From positions 86,418 to 150,417 of the forward strand of contig NZ_CAFB01000034.1 in the NCBI RefSeq assembly GCF_000227585.1: DNA of 64,000 nt, given 5' to 3'. Shown here in pieces: positions 7,782 through 15,662 of the stretch (positions are counted from its first letter, which is position 1; every line of letters begins with the position of its first letter). The stretch comes from Candidatus Glomeribacter gigasporarum BEG34 (GTDB taxonomy: Bacteria > Pseudomonadota > Gammaproteobacteria > Burkholderiales > Burkholderiaceae). A program made the position numbers and the translations under genes. The notes under the pieces were generated by a model, which was not told where the DNA came from, ran no database searches, and saw only the letters and a list, made by a program, of their open reading frames with translations.

Positions 7782-8234
7782 ATGATACCTGCAGCAAATT
7801 CTTCCATCCAGATAGGCTCAACGAATCACCATGACACCATAGACTGGTTTAAACAAAATATTCTGTTGGCCCTTCCTTATGGCCATGCGGTCACACAGCC
7901 CAGTTGGTTAGAAGCCTTGGATTCTGCCGCAGGATATACGGTAATGTTAGTGGGTATGTGGGTATGTGGGTATGTGGGTATGTGGGACGGAATGAAGTTG
8001 GGCATGCCATCAGACCATATGTCGCATCACGGTGGATGGATGGATACCGTAAAAAGCGCAGCGGCAATGTCAGTGGGTGAGTCGGCTGGAATGATCGCTT
8101 ATAACCTTGTAAGACGCGGAATTGGCCCGGCTGTGTATGCGGCAGTCAGTTCGCTTTATCGCAGCGTCACTGCTCCGTATCGAGAAGCTCCAGAAAGGGA
8201 GCCGCTGCTTGGTAATCAGCGTGTCATGGTTTAG
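7782..8234 (+). CDS. hypothetical Met/His-rich membrane protein with an internal octanucleotide repeat
   Basis: I do not recognise the family. The 150-residue product has a hydrophobic stretch near residues 48-72 (AAGYTVMLVGMWVCGYVGMW), a Met/His-rich segment (MWDGMKLGMPSDHMSHHGGW) that could bind metal, a second weakly hydrophobic region (AAAMSVGESAGMIAYNLV) and a polar C-terminus. The first membrane stretch is partly encoded by four tandem copies of TGGGTATG. Since the unit is eight bases, gain or loss of one copy would shift the frame and switch the protein off. The gene diverges from the MerR regulator and may be controlled by it. It ends before a hairpin shared with the convergent DUF29 gene. 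Confidence 0.55.
   Translation: MIPAANSSIQIGSTNHHDTIDWFKQNILLALPYGHAVTQPSWLEALDSAAGYTVMLVGMWVCGYVGMWDGMKLGMPSDHMSHHGGWMDTVKSAAAMSVGESAGMIAYNLVRRGIGPAVYAAVSSLYRSVTAPYREAPEREPLLGNQRVMV
7951..7986 (+). repeat. tandem octanucleotide repeat (TGGGTATG x 4, plus TGGG)
   Basis: Four exact tandem copies of an 8-base unit with a partial fifth, inside the coding sequence at 7782-8234. Unit length is not a multiple of three. Such tracts slip during replication and are typical of phase-variable genes. Confidence 0.9.
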
Positions 8235-8269
8235 AAATTATCCGCACACTGTGCTATTTTAAAGCGATA

Positions 8270-8295
8270 ACCCGCTTGAGATGCTTCAAGCGGGT
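8270..8295. terminator. hairpin between convergent genes, likely bidirectional terminator
   Basis: Perfect 10-base arms ACCCGCTTGA (8270-8279) and TCAAGCGGGT (8286-8295) around a 6-base loop. It lies between the end of the + gene (8234) and the end of the DUF29 gene (8321). The T-tracts on either side are weak, so termination efficiency is uncertain. Confidence 0.6.
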
Positions 8296-8320
8296 ATATT
8301 GCGCAGTGATTTCAGACGTT

Positions 8321-8755
8321 TTAGTCAGGCAGCCAGTCTTGGTTGAGCGCCTGCTCAAAAGTCCACGGACAGGTTTCCGGAAAGTCTTCCCGCCCCGTTT
8401 CTTTCATCGCGCAAACAACCCCGTCGTTCCACATCCCTTCCTGCCATTCCGAGCCAGCCAGTATGGGTTTTAAGCTAGGCGTATTTTTTAAGCGCTTCGC
8501 AAGCGCTTTGCGCTGCAACTTGATTGTTAACCGCCGGCTATTGCCTCTACGTTCAGGCTGATATTTCCATTTCAGCAGATGCGCCAGTAAAACGGCCATC
8601 CGGCTCGCCAGTTCCCGCTGTTCGCTTTTTGCCACGTCTTCAATCTCATCGGCAAGGTGTTCGCGGTCGAGCAGGTCGAACTGACCGGAACGAATAAAAT
8701 GCGCCTGTTCATACGCCCATTGAATGATATCCTGCTGGTATTCGGTGCGGATCAT
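8321..8755 (-). CDS. DUF29 family protein
   Basis: The 144-residue product begins MIRTEYQQDIIQWAYEQAHF and contains LADEIEDVAKSEQRELASRM and LLAHLLKWKYQPERRGNSRR, the conserved core of DUF29, a family abundant in cyanobacteria and many proteobacteria and often associated with mobile DNA. The biochemical role is unknown. GAGGAGG nine bases or so before the ATG is a strong ribosome binding site. It sits between the hypothetical membrane protein gene (convergent) and rpsU (same strand, 41 bases upstream), where Burkholderia normally has the GatB/YqeY gene, and appears to be an accessory insertion. Confidence 0.8.
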   Translation of the reverse strand: MIRTEYQQDIIQWAYEQAHFIRSGQFDLLDREHLADEIEDVAKSEQRELASRMAVLLAHLLKWKYQPERRGNSRRLTIKLQRKALAKRLKNTPSLKPILAGSEWQEGMWNDGVVCAMKETGREDFPETCPWTFEQALNQDWLPD

Positions 8756-8796
8756 GGATAACCTCCTCTGTCAACGGATAGCGGCTAGATCGCGCG

Positions 8797-9009
8797 TCAA
8801 TACAGTTTTTTCGGCAACATCTGACTGCGCAGCCGCTTGAAATGGCGCTTGATCGCCGCTGCTTTTTTGCGTTTGCGCATCGCGGTGGGCTTTTCACGGA
8901 ATTCCCGCGCGCGCAGTTCAGGCAAGAGCGCGATCTTTTCAATCGTTCGTTTAAAGCGGCGCAGCGCAACTTCAAAGGGTTCGTTTTCTTTAACGCGAAT
9001 GGTGGTCAT
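8797..9009 (-). CDS. rpsU: 30S ribosomal protein S21
   Basis: The 70-residue product [20 protein letters not shown]...[22 protein letters not shown] is a full S21, a small-subunit protein that helps initiation at mRNA leaders. ATG 9009 is chosen; the TTG two codons upstream is less likely. The C-terminus [10 protein letters not shown] is typical of Burkholderia. The gene is divergent from tsaD with a palindromic element (9071-9176) in the shared promoter region, as rpsU-tsaD order is conserved in the group. Confidence 0.95.
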   Translation of the reverse strand: MTTIRVKENEPFEVALRRFKRTIEKIALLPELRAREFREKPTAMRKRKKAAAIKRHFKRLRSQMLPKKLY

Positions 9010-9070
9010 GAGCAAGAAAAAATGGAGATATTCTAATAGCCGAGAATCCTAGCATATTAGTAGGCACAGC

Positions 9071-9176
9071 TATAGCCAAGCGCATTTAATCTGATACGGC
9101 GGCTTCAAAGCTCGTCGTATTTGTATACTGTCTTCGCGGCTGCTTCCTTATTTCAAATTAAATGCGCTTAGCTATA
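9071..9176. repeat. palindromic element between rpsU and tsaD
   Basis: The arms TATAGCCAAGCGCATTTAAT and the right end, whose complement reads TATAGCTAAGCGCATTTAAT, pair almost perfectly. The core GTCGTATTTGTATACTGTCTTCGCGG matches that of the other short copies (in parts of 20 bases or fewer: TATACTGTCTTCGCGG). It fills most of the divergent promoter region and ends three bases before the tsaD ATG, so the tsaD ribosome binding site must lie in the element. Confidence 0.85.
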
Positions 9177-9179
9177 TGT

Positions 9180-10199
9180 ATGCTCGTGCTTGGCATTGAA
9201 ACATCCTGCGATGAAACCGGGCTTGCGCTTTATTCAGGCCGGCATGGCTTGCTTGCGCATGCGCTGCATTCGCAGGTCGAAATGCATCGGGAATACGGCG
9301 GCGTCGTGCCTGAACTGGCATCGCGCGACCATATCCGGCGCGTTTTGCCGCTGCTGGAACGCATTCTGAGGCAGGCGGACGTTTCCCCTGCCGCGATAGA
9401 TGCGGTGGCGTTCACGCAAGGCCCTGGGCTGGCCGGCGCGCTGCTGGTCGGCGCGAGCATTGCCAATGGCTTGGGCTTTGCCTGGGAGCGGCCAGTGATT
9501 GGCATCCACCATCTGGAAGGCCATCTGCTCTCGCCATTGCTGGCGTCCGCGCCGCCGTCTTTCCCCTTTGTGGCATTGCTCGTATCGGGCGGTCATACCC
9601 AATTGATGGAGGTGAGCGAGGTGGGCGTCTATCGAACGCTGGGCGAAACACTGGATGACGCTGCCGGCGAAGCGTTTGATAAAACGGCGAAATTGCTTGG
9701 CCTAGATTACCCAGGCGGGCCGGCTGTCTCAAAGCTCGCTGAATCGGGCGCGAGCGGGGTCGTCGCACTGCCGCGTCCAATGTTGCATTCCAAGGATTTG
9801 AATTTCAGTTTTAGCGGATTGAAGACGGCTGTATCCACCCATATTCGCCGCGCAGGCCGTCTGTTGTCCGCGCGGGAAAAAGCCGATCTTGCCCGCGGTT
9901 TTGTTGAAGCGGTGGTTGAGGTACTCGTTTCTAAATCGGTGCAGGCGCTGGCGCAGACGGGTTTGAAGCGTTTAGTGGTCGCGGGCGGCGTGGGCGCAAA
10001 CCGGCAATTGCGCGCTCAGCTTGCGCAAGCGGCGCAAACGCATGCTTTTGAGGTTTTTTATCCTGATGTTGAATTTTGTACGGATAATGGCGCGATGATT
10101 GCGCTCGCCGGCGCGCTCCGGTTGCAACGCTGGCCTGAGCAGGCAAGCCGGACGTATGCTTTTACAGTGCGGCCGCGTTGGGATTTATCAGCGCTTTAG
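9180..10199 (+). CDS. tsaD: tRNA N6-adenosine threonylcarbamoyltransferase
   Basis: TsaD transfers the threonylcarbamoyl group to A37 of ANN-decoding tRNAs together with TsaB and TsaE. The 339-residue product shows [18 protein letters not shown], the metal-binding HLEGH ([14 protein letters not shown]), [10 protein letters not shown], the [19 protein letters not shown] block and the C-terminal [13 protein letters not shown] and [13 protein letters not shown] 9180 is the family start; an in-frame ATG at 9162 lies in the upstream repeat. The stop codon TAG is the first triplet of the palindromic element at 10197-10303, so the repeat defines the end of the gene. Length is normal. Confidence 0.96.
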   Translation: MLVLGIETSCDETGLALYSGRHGLLAHALHSQVEMHREYGGVVPELASRDHIRRVLPLLERILRQADVSPAAIDAVAFTQGPGLAGALLVGASIANGLGFAWERPVIGIHHLEGHLLSPLLASAPPSFPFVALLVSGGHTQLMEVSEVGVYRTLGETLDDAAGEAFDKTAKLLGLDYPGGPAVSKLAESGASGVVALPRPMLHSKDLNFSFSGLKTAVSTHIRRAGRLLSAREKADLARGFVEAVVEVLVSKSVQALAQTGLKRLVVAGGVGANRQLRAQLAQAAQTHAFEVFYPDVEFCTDNGAMIALAGALRLQRWPEQASRTYAFTVRPRWDLSAL

Positions 10200-10303
10200 A
10201 GCAGTTTTCCAATGGCTGCAACGGCGTCGTTCGCCGCTCGCCGTATTGCTCATACTGTCTTCGCGGCAACTCCTTGTTGCATCTCATTGGAAAAACTGCT
10301 CTA
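10197..10303. repeat. TAG-ended palindromic element after tsaD
   Basis: The left arm TAGAGCAGTTTTCCAATG and right arm CATTGGAAAAACTGCTCTA form an almost perfect inverted repeat with one extra base. The core contains CTCGCCGTATTGCTCATACT and GTCTTCGCGGCAACTCCTTG. The left TAG is the tsaD stop codon. Confidence 0.9.
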
Positions 10304-10323
10304 GCGCCTGAAAAAATGCGCTA
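10302..10323. repeat. mini-palindrome at the 3' end of tpiA
   Basis: TAGCGC and GCGCTA frame a CTGAAAAAAT spacer. It shares its left TAG with the end of the preceding element, and on the minus strand its TAG is the tpiA stop (10321-10323). It looks like a collapsed element made of two ends. Confidence 0.5.
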
Positions 10324-11250
10324 AGGGGTCGCTGCGGCAGCGCAAATCTGCAAAAAATCATCCGCTTTCAACGAAGCGCCGCCAATCAACCCCCCGTCGA
10401 TGCCCGGTTCGCGGAACAGGGCGCGCGCATTGTCGGGTTTCACGCTGCCGCCATAGAGCACGGGCACATGTGCAAGTTGTGTATCCAATGCGGCGAGCGT
10501 GCGATGCAATACGGAATGGATCGCGCGCACTTCATCTGCTTGCGCGCTTTTGCCCGCGCCAATCGCCCAGACCGGTTCGTAGGCAATCACAAGTTGCGCG
10601 GCCTGTTTAGCCGTCAGGACATCCAGCACCCTCTGGAGTTGTCTTTTGACCGTCCGTTCGGCGCGCCCGGCGTCGCGCTCGGCGCGCGTTTCTCCGACAC
10701 AGACCACGGGCGTTAATCCCGCGTCCAGCGCGCGCAGCGCCTTCTCTGCAACGACCTGATCGCTTTCCTGATGATGGGCGCGCCGTTCGGAATGGCCGAT
10801 CAATGCGAATGTTGCGCCGAATTCAGCGGCCATTGCCGCAGACACTTCGCCGGTATACGCGCCTTGCGCATGCGCGGAGACATCCTGTACCCCCCACGCA
10901 ATGCAGCTGCTGTTCAGCAGCGTTTGAGTTTGGGCGAGATAGGGAAAGGGCACGCATACTGCAATCTGTAGCGCCTTTTTCAGCGGCTTGCCCGGTGTTG
11001 CTTCACGCTCGCCGTATGAGCTCGCTGCGGGGTCGCCTCCATCGCTGCGCGATGGAGACCTGCTCCGCCCGCATCGATCTCCATACTGTCTTCGCGCTCG
11101 CTCCTTGGGCAATCTCACTGAAAAATGCTCTAGCGTTCCGCTCAGTTGTTCGGCCCCTTGGGTCAACGCATTGAGCAACGCTGCATTGCGGGCGAGACTG
11201 CCGTGCATTTTCCAGTTGCCGATGATGAGTCTAAGAGTGGAGCCGGGCAT
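10321..11250 (-). CDS. tpiA: triosephosphate isomerase carrying an in-frame insertion
   Basis: TpiA interconverts dihydroxyacetone phosphate and glyceraldehyde 3-phosphate. The N-terminal LIIGNWKMHGS (catalytic Lys), the IGHSERR (His), the YEPVWAIGAGKSA (Glu) and the LYGGSVKPDNA phosphate loop are intact. The product is 309 residues, about 55 more than usual. The excess lies between the first helix (GAEQLSGT) and the second strand (IAVCVPFPYLAQ) and is encoded exactly by the palindromic element at 10969-11133; it reads LEHFSVRLPKERARRQYGDR and so on to GKPLKKALQ, rich in Arg, Ser and Gly. The insertion is in frame and free of stops, at a surface loop, so the enzyme may still fold. The start overlaps the purF stop (TGATG), chosen over a start four codons upstream. 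Confidence 0.95.
   Translation of the reverse strand: MPGSTLRLIIGNWKMHGSLARNAALLNALTQGAEQLSGTLEHFSVRLPKERARRQYGDRCGRSRSPSRSDGGDPAASSYGEREATPGKPLKKALQIAVCVPFPYLAQTQTLLNSSCIAWGVQDVSAHAQGAYTGEVSAAMAAEFGATFALIGHSERRAHHQESDQVVAEKALRALDAGLTPVVCVGETRAERDAGRAERTVKRQLQRVLDVLTAKQAAQLVIAYEPVWAIGAGKSAQADEVRAIHSVLHRTLAALDTQLAHVPVLYGGSVKPDNARALFREPGIDGGLIGGASLKADDFLQICAAAATP
10969..11133. repeat. palindromic element inserted in frame inside tpiA
   Basis: The left end TAGCGCCTTTTTCAGCGGCT and right end CACTGAAAAATGCTCTAG are inverted repeats with mismatches. The interior has TCGCCGTATGAGCTCG and CCATACTGTCTTCGCGCTCG, the core of the short family, plus a nested hairpin TCCATCGCTGCGCGATGGA. TAGCG occurs at both borders (10969 and 11131), 162 bases apart, exactly 54 codons. 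Confidence 0.85.
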
Positions 11251-12737
11251 CAGAGGCCCCAATCCTGCAACGCATCCGGCGGACTTGAGCGCATACGTTC
11301 AAGGGATTCCAGATATTCGTTCGTAATATCGCCCGTTACGTACTGACCATCAAAACAGGAGGCTTCAAAGCGCGCGAGCAGTGGGTTCAGATCACGCACG
11401 GCTTGCTGCATGGCGTCCAGGTCCTGATAAACCAGCCGATCCGCGCCGATGAACCTTGCCACCTCTTCAGCGCTCCGTCCATAGGCCACCAGTTCGTTGC
11501 GCGTTGGCATATCGATGCCATATACATTCGGAAACTGAACGGGCGGCGCGGCGCTTGCGAAGAACACTTTGTTTGCGCCCGCATCGCGCGCCATCTGTAC
11601 AATTTGCTGGCTGGTGGTGCCGCGCACAATGGAATCATCCACAATCAGTACATTACGCCCTTTGAATTCAACCCGCATTGCATTGAGTTTTTGACGGACC
11701 GATTTTGTCCGTATGGCCTGACCGGGCATAATGAACGTGCGGCCTACATAACGGTTCTTGATAAACCCTTCCCTGTATGCAAGGCCAAGCCGGTTTGCCA
11801 CCTGCATCGCAGCCGGGCGGCTGGATTCAGGGATCGGCATGACGGCGTCAATCTCGCCGGAAGACAGAACGCGGCTGATTTTCTGCGCAAGATAATCCCC
11901 CATCCGCAACCGGGCCTCATAGACAGGAACGCCATCCAGACAGGAATCCGGCCGCGCCAGATAGACGTATTCAAACAGGCAGGGATTCAACGCCGGCGCG
12001 GCGGCGCACTGGCGGCGCTGCATATGGCCGTCCACGTCAATAAAAACCGCTTCGCCTGGCGCAACGTCGCGCATGAATTTAAAACCGGCGCTCTCAAGCG
12101 CAACCGATTCGGAGGCCGCCATCCATGCGGTTCCCTGCGGGGTTTCAAGCAGACCCATACAAAGAGGACGGATGCCATACGGATCGCGCACGCATAACAG
12201 TCCATGCCCGGAAATGAGCGCGACCATCGCGTAGGAACCGCGCACCCGCGCGTGCAGACCGCTCACCGCGGCGAATAATGCATCAGGCTCCAGAGCATAG
12301 CCCGCGCTGCTTTGCTGTAATTCGTGCGCGAGCACATTCAGCAAGACTTCGCTATCGGATTGCGTATTCAAGCGGCGCCGGTCAATCCGGAATAGCGCTT
12401 CCTTTAACTGTGCCGAATTCGTCAGATTGCCATTGTGCGCCAGAACAATGCCGTATGGCGCATTGATATAAAAAGGCTGCGCTTCTTGATTGCAGTCCGC
12501 CGTGCCTGTCGTCGGATAACGGACTTGTCCAATGCCGCATGTACCTGGCAAATCGCGCATATTGCGCGTGTGGAAGACATCGCGCACCATGCCGCTGGCT
12601 TTATGCATATAAAAGGCGCGGCCCTTCGCGGTCGCAATGCCCGCTGCATCCTGACCGCGGTGCTGCAATAGCAAAAGGCTGTCGTAGAGCAGCTGATTGA
12701 CTGGAAATGTTGAGACCGCGCCGACAATGCCGCACAT
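11250..12737 (-). CDS. purF: amidophosphoribosyltransferase
   Basis: PurF catalyses the first committed step of purine synthesis, PRPP plus glutamine to phosphoribosylamine. The 495-residue product starts MCGIVGAVSTFP, with Cys2 as the Ntn glutaminase nucleophile after Met removal, followed by LLLLQHRGQDAAGI. The phosphoribosyltransferase motif VLIVDDSIVRGTTS lies near residue 360. It follows cvpA on the same strand (24 bases apart) and its stop overlaps the tpiA start (TGATG), so the two are translationally coupled. Length and motifs are normal. folC, the SPOR gene, cvpA and purF are in the order usual for Burkholderiaceae. Confidence 0.97.
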   Translation of the reverse strand: MCGIVGAVSTFPVNQLLYDSLLLLQHRGQDAAGIATAKGRAFYMHKASGMVRDVFHTRNMRDLPGTCGIGQVRYPTTGTADCNQEAQPFYINAPYGIVLAHNGNLTNSAQLKEALFRIDRRRLNTQSDSEVLLNVLAHELQQSSAGYALEPDALFAAVSGLHARVRGSYAMVALISGHGLLCVRDPYGIRPLCMGLLETPQGTAWMAASESVALESAGFKFMRDVAPGEAVFIDVDGHMQRRQCAAAPALNPCLFEYVYLARPDSCLDGVPVYEARLRMGDYLAQKISRVLSSGEIDAVMPIPESSRPAAMQVANRLGLAYREGFIKNRYVGRTFIMPGQAIRTKSVRQKLNAMRVEFKGRNVLIVDDSIVRGTTSQQIVQMARDAGANKVFFASAAPPVQFPNVYGIDMPTRNELVAYGRSAEEVARFIGADRLVYQDLDAMQQAVRDLNPLLARFEASCFDGQYVTGDITNEYLESLERMRSSPPDALQDWGL

Positions 12738-12761
12738 GATGAATGCTTTAAAACAGCAGAT

Positions 12762-13253
12762 TCACTGATCGCCAGGGGCCAATATCGCCGGCAGGAAATG
12801 CGCTTTGAGTATTTGGACGCCCTGCGCAACATAGGGTTGAAATAATGCATTGCGCCAAAAGTCTTGGCGCGGTAAATCGGTCAGCCCCGCCAGCGCAGCG
12901 CCTGCAACCACAAGCAATATGCCGCGCACAATACCGAACGCTAAACCCAATGAACTGTCCAGCGTGCGCATACCGAGCGCGCCGATCAATCGCTCGAAAA
13001 GCGTGCCGAGCACGCCCGTAATCAACATGACGGCAATCATAATGAGGATGAATGCCAGCAAGAATTGAGTGAATGCGCCGCCCGGCCAATGCGCAGGCAA
13101 ATACGGCGCAAGCAGGTCCGCTGTATAACCCGCAATAATCAATGCCGCAATCCAGCCGATCAGTGCAAATAGCTCAGCCAGTAAACCGCGCCACAGTCCG
13201 CGCAATGCGGACAGGCCAATGATCAGAAGGACGGCGTAGTCGAAACCGGTCAT
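12762..13253 (-). CDS. cvpA: CvpA family membrane protein
   Basis: The 163-residue product starts MTGFDYAVLLIIGLSALRGL and has four hydrophobic segments, including AELFALIGWIAALIIAGYTA and LGLAFGIVRGILLVVAGAAL. That is the CvpA/colicin V production family fold, needed for colicin V secretion and envelope integrity in E. coli. Position directly before purF is conserved across proteobacteria. The start is only five bases from the large palindromic element (13258-13545), which therefore contains its leader and any ribosome binding site. Confidence 0.9.
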   Translation of the reverse strand: MTGFDYAVLLIIGLSALRGLWRGLLAELFALIGWIAALIIAGYTADLLAPYLPAHWPGGAFTQFLLAFILIMIAVMLITGVLGTLFERLIGALGMRTLDSSLGLAFGIVRGILLVVAGAALAGLTDLPRQDFWRNALFQPYVAQGVQILKAHFLPAILAPGDQ

Positions 13254-13257
13254 ACTA

Positions 13258-13545
13258 TAGGGCCTATTCTCATATCAAACGGGCTTGCGAACGCCCCCTC
13301 ACCGCCCGCACAGCGGTGTCGCGCGCCGCTTGTTTGGATCGGCCAAACGGCGCGCCGCGCTTCTTGCTGTGCAGACGGTGAGGGGCGTTCCTCTAAAAGG
13401 AATATTGTATGAGGTTACCGGTGATTGGGCGCGCGTGCGGCGTCATGTTCCTTGCGAATATGTCCAATATTCGCTGCGTTGCATGCCTTGCGCGCACGCC
13501 CAATCACCGGCAACGCAAGCCCGTTTGATATGAGAACAGGCCCTA
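13258..13545. repeat. large compound palindromic element A (outer stem plus two hairpins)
   Basis: Outer arms TAGGGCCTATTCTCATATCA through GGCTTGC pair with GCAAGCC through TGATATGAGAACAGGCCCTA. Inside are two separate hairpins. The first has arms GAACGCCCCCTCACCG/CGGTGAGGGGCGTTC and a core with TTGTTTGGATCGGCCAAACG. The second has arms CCGGTGATTGGGCGCGCGTG/CGCGCACGCCCAATCACCGG and a core with CTTGCGAATATGTCCAATAT. The right end supplies the TAG stop of the SPOR gene. Length is 288 bases, the same as element B. Confidence 0.9.
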
Positions 13546-14049
13546 GTGTTTACTGCGGGTGGTCGCAAGGCCAGCCGCGCGCAATTGTTTAAGCGCTGCC
13601 TCGGCCTGTTTACGGTCGCTGAAAGGCCCTGCCCGCACCAAAAACCGCGAATGGCCATGATCTAGTTTTTCCCGCTCCAGATACGCCGGAAGTCTGGCTT
13701 TCTGAAGACGCGCCAACTGGGCGCGCGCGTCCTGCTCGCGGGTAAATATCCCTGCCTGAACTGCAAAATGGCTTTGGGGCGCAGGTTTGGGTTGCGCGCT
13801 CATCTCCGCGCTGGGCGCATGTTTCGCAAACGATGCAGACGACGGAGCCGCCGACGCTGCGCTGGAAGAAGCGCCGGAGGCCGCCGGCGGCGCAGCGACC
13901 CAGATTTCCATCTCGCCTCCTTGATCTGGCCGGGAAGGCGAATGCAGTAATTTAGGCAGTGCAATCACAGCCGCCAGAACCAGAATAAGCGCGCCTGCCA
14001 GCCGGTAACGCGCCCGTTGTTTTTCTGGCAGCAGCGGATTAATACGCAT
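13543..14049 (-). CDS. dedD: SPOR-domain protein (DedD-like)
   Basis: The 168-residue product has a short basic cytoplasmic N-terminus, one membrane helix (RLAGALILVLAAVIALPKLL), an Ala/Pro/Ser-rich periplasmic linker and a C-terminal SPOR domain starting near HFAVQAGIFTREQDARAQLA and ending FLVRAGPFSDRKQAEAALKQ. SPOR domains bind denuded septal peptidoglycan, so a role in cell division is expected. It lies between folC and cvpA, as dedD does elsewhere. Both flanks are large palindromic elements: element A gives its TAG stop and element B begins ten bases upstream of the start codon, so its promoter has been replaced or depends on the repeat. Confidence 0.88.
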   Translation of the reverse strand: MRINPLLPEKQRARYRLAGALILVLAAVIALPKLLHSPSRPDQGGEMEIWVAAPPAASGASSSAASAAPSSASFAKHAPSAEMSAQPKPAPQSHFAVQAGIFTREQDARAQLARLQKARLPAYLEREKLDHGHSRFLVRAGPFSDRKQAEAALKQLRAAGLATTRSKH

Positions 14050-14059
14050 ACTTTTGACC

Positions 14060-14347
14060 TAGGGCCTGTTCTCAATTAAAACATGCGCGCGTTGCGCCGA
14101 TATGCGAGGCTCGCAAGGAATGTAACGAAGCGAATATTCAACATATTCGCAAGGCGCATGACGCCGCGAGCCTCGCATATCGGCAGCAACCCCAAATTTG
14201 AACCTGATTTTACGGGAACAGGTGAATCCGGTCACAGGGCGGTGTTAGGCGGCGCTTGTTTGGGTTGACCAAACGGCGCGCCACCCGCCTTGCCCTGCAA
14301 CCGGATTCACCTGTTCGCGCGCATGTTTTAATTGAGAACAGGCCCTA
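14060..14347. repeat. large compound palindromic element B (outer stem plus two hairpins)
   Basis: The outer ends TAGGGCCTGTTCTCA match those of element A, but the inner arm sequence (ATTAAAACATGCGCGC, paired with GCGCGCATGTTTTAAT) is different. The first hairpin has arms CGATATGCGAGGCTCGC/GCGAGCCTCGCATATCG and a core GCGAATATTCAACATATTCG. The second has arms GAACAGGTGAATCCGGT/ACCGGATTCACCTGTTC and a core CTTGTTTGGGTTGACCAAAC. The cores match those of element A in reversed order, so B is the same element in opposite orientation with different stems. Length is 288 bases. Confidence 0.9.
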
Positions 14348-15662
14348 GACCCATCATGACTGCAGCAACCGTATAAAAAGAGCCAAACGCCACAATCCTA
14401 TCATTCTCCTTTGCGCGCGCGCGCGCCTCTGAATAGGCATCTACAGCGTTCGTAAAACAGCGGATATCCATACGCGCCCGTTTGGATACAGGGGATGTTT
14501 GAGTGACAGGAAGCATTTCGTGCAACAGAGCCTTGATCTGCACGGCTGGCGCTGCCCGCGGTGCCGGTAAATCGGTCAAATGCCAGTGTTGAACGGCGCC
14601 CTTCATGCAGCGCAGCATCCCGGCAATATCTTTATCCCGCATCGCGCCAAACACTGCGTAAGTCTCTGGGAAAAATCCCATCTGATCCAGATTATGCGTC
14701 AGCGCCGCGACGGCATGCGGATTATGGGCCACATCCAGCACGACTGTTGGCCTGCCAGGCAATACCTGAAACCGTCCCGGCAAATGGATATTCGCAAGTC
14801 CCAGACGGATGTCGCGCGCGGATACCGGCAGGCGCGCGCGCAATGCTTCAAGCGCCGCGAGCGCTGCCGAGGCGTTCAGAAGCTGGTTCGCGCCGCGCAG
14901 CGCCGGATATGCCAGCGCCGCGCGCGCCTGGGCGCGGCCCTGATAGCGCCATTGCTGGCGTTCACAGCCCGGTTGCGCGGCGCAGTGAAAATCATGGCCC
15001 GCCAGCCATAAATCTGCCCCGATGCGCTGCGCATACTCCACCAGGCTGCGCGGAGGCAAGGGGTCTGCGCAAATGGCCGGTTTTCCGGGCCGGAAAATGC
15101 CCGCTTTTTCAAAGCCGATCTTCTCGCGCGTGTCGCCCAGAAATTCGATGTGATCCAGGTCAATACTGCTGATAATAGCGCAATCCGTATCCATGATATT
15201 GACCGCATCGAGCCGTCCGCCGAGGCCCACTTCCAGGATCACCGCATCCAGCGCGCGCGCCGCGAAACTGTGCAGAATCGCCAGCACCGTAAACTCGAAA
15301 TACGTCAGCGATACCGGTTCGGCGAAGGCATGACGCGCACGCTCAACCGCTTCAAAATGGGGCAGCAAAGCTTCATCGCTGAGCATCTCGCCGTCCACGC
15401 GCGCGCGTTCGTTCAACGACAGCAGATGCGGCGAAGTATGGCAGCCGACGCGATAACCGGCGTGCAGCAAAATGGATTCCAGTAAGGCGCAGATTGAGCC
15501 TTTGCCATTGGTGCCGCCAACGGTGATGATCGGACATTTAAACGCCAGCTGAAGCGCATTTTTTACGGCCCTGCAACGCTCGCGGCCCAGATCGACAGGA
15601 ATGGGATGCGCTTTTTCAAGATGCGCGAGCCAGTCCGGAAGCGTATTAAAGAGGTGCATCAT
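14328..15662 (-). CDS. folC: bifunctional dihydrofolate/folylpolyglutamate synthase
   Basis: FolC attaches glutamate to dihydropteroate and folates. The 444-residue product shows the ATP-binding loop ITVGGTNGKGSICALLES near residue 40, HTSPHLLSLNERARVDGE, and the central AIISSIDLDHIEFLGDTREKIGFEKAGIFRPGKPAI. The C-terminal Mur-ligase-like domain contains VVLDVAHNPHAVAAL. The last six residues (LGPVLN) and the TAA stop are encoded by palindromic element B, so the native C-terminus was replaced or trimmed. The start overlaps the end of the helicase gene by 17 bases; ATG 15659 is an equal alternative. Confidence 0.95.
   Translation of the reverse strand: MMHLFNTLPDWLAHLEKAHPIPVDLGRERCRAVKNALQLAFKCPIITVGGTNGKGSICALLESILLHAGYRVGCHTSPHLLSLNERARVDGEMLSDEALLPHFEAVERARHAFAEPVSLTYFEFTVLAILHSFAARALDAVILEVGLGGRLDAVNIMDTDCAIISSIDLDHIEFLGDTREKIGFEKAGIFRPGKPAICADPLPPRSLVEYAQRIGADLWLAGHDFHCAAQPGCERQQWRYQGRAQARAALAYPALRGANQLLNASAALAALEALRARLPVSARDIRLGLANIHLPGRFQVLPGRPTVVLDVAHNPHAVAALTHNLDQMGFFPETYAVFGAMRDKDIAGMLRCMKGAVQHWHLTDLPAPRAAPAVQIKALLHEMLPVTQTSPVSKRARMDIRCFTNAVDAYSEARARAKENDRIVAFGSFYTVAAVMMGLGPVLN

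Noticed and set aside
11403..12197. 264-codon open frame antisense to purF
   Set aside because: purF is intact on the other strand with all motifs; this frame lacks a ribosome binding site and protein-like composition.
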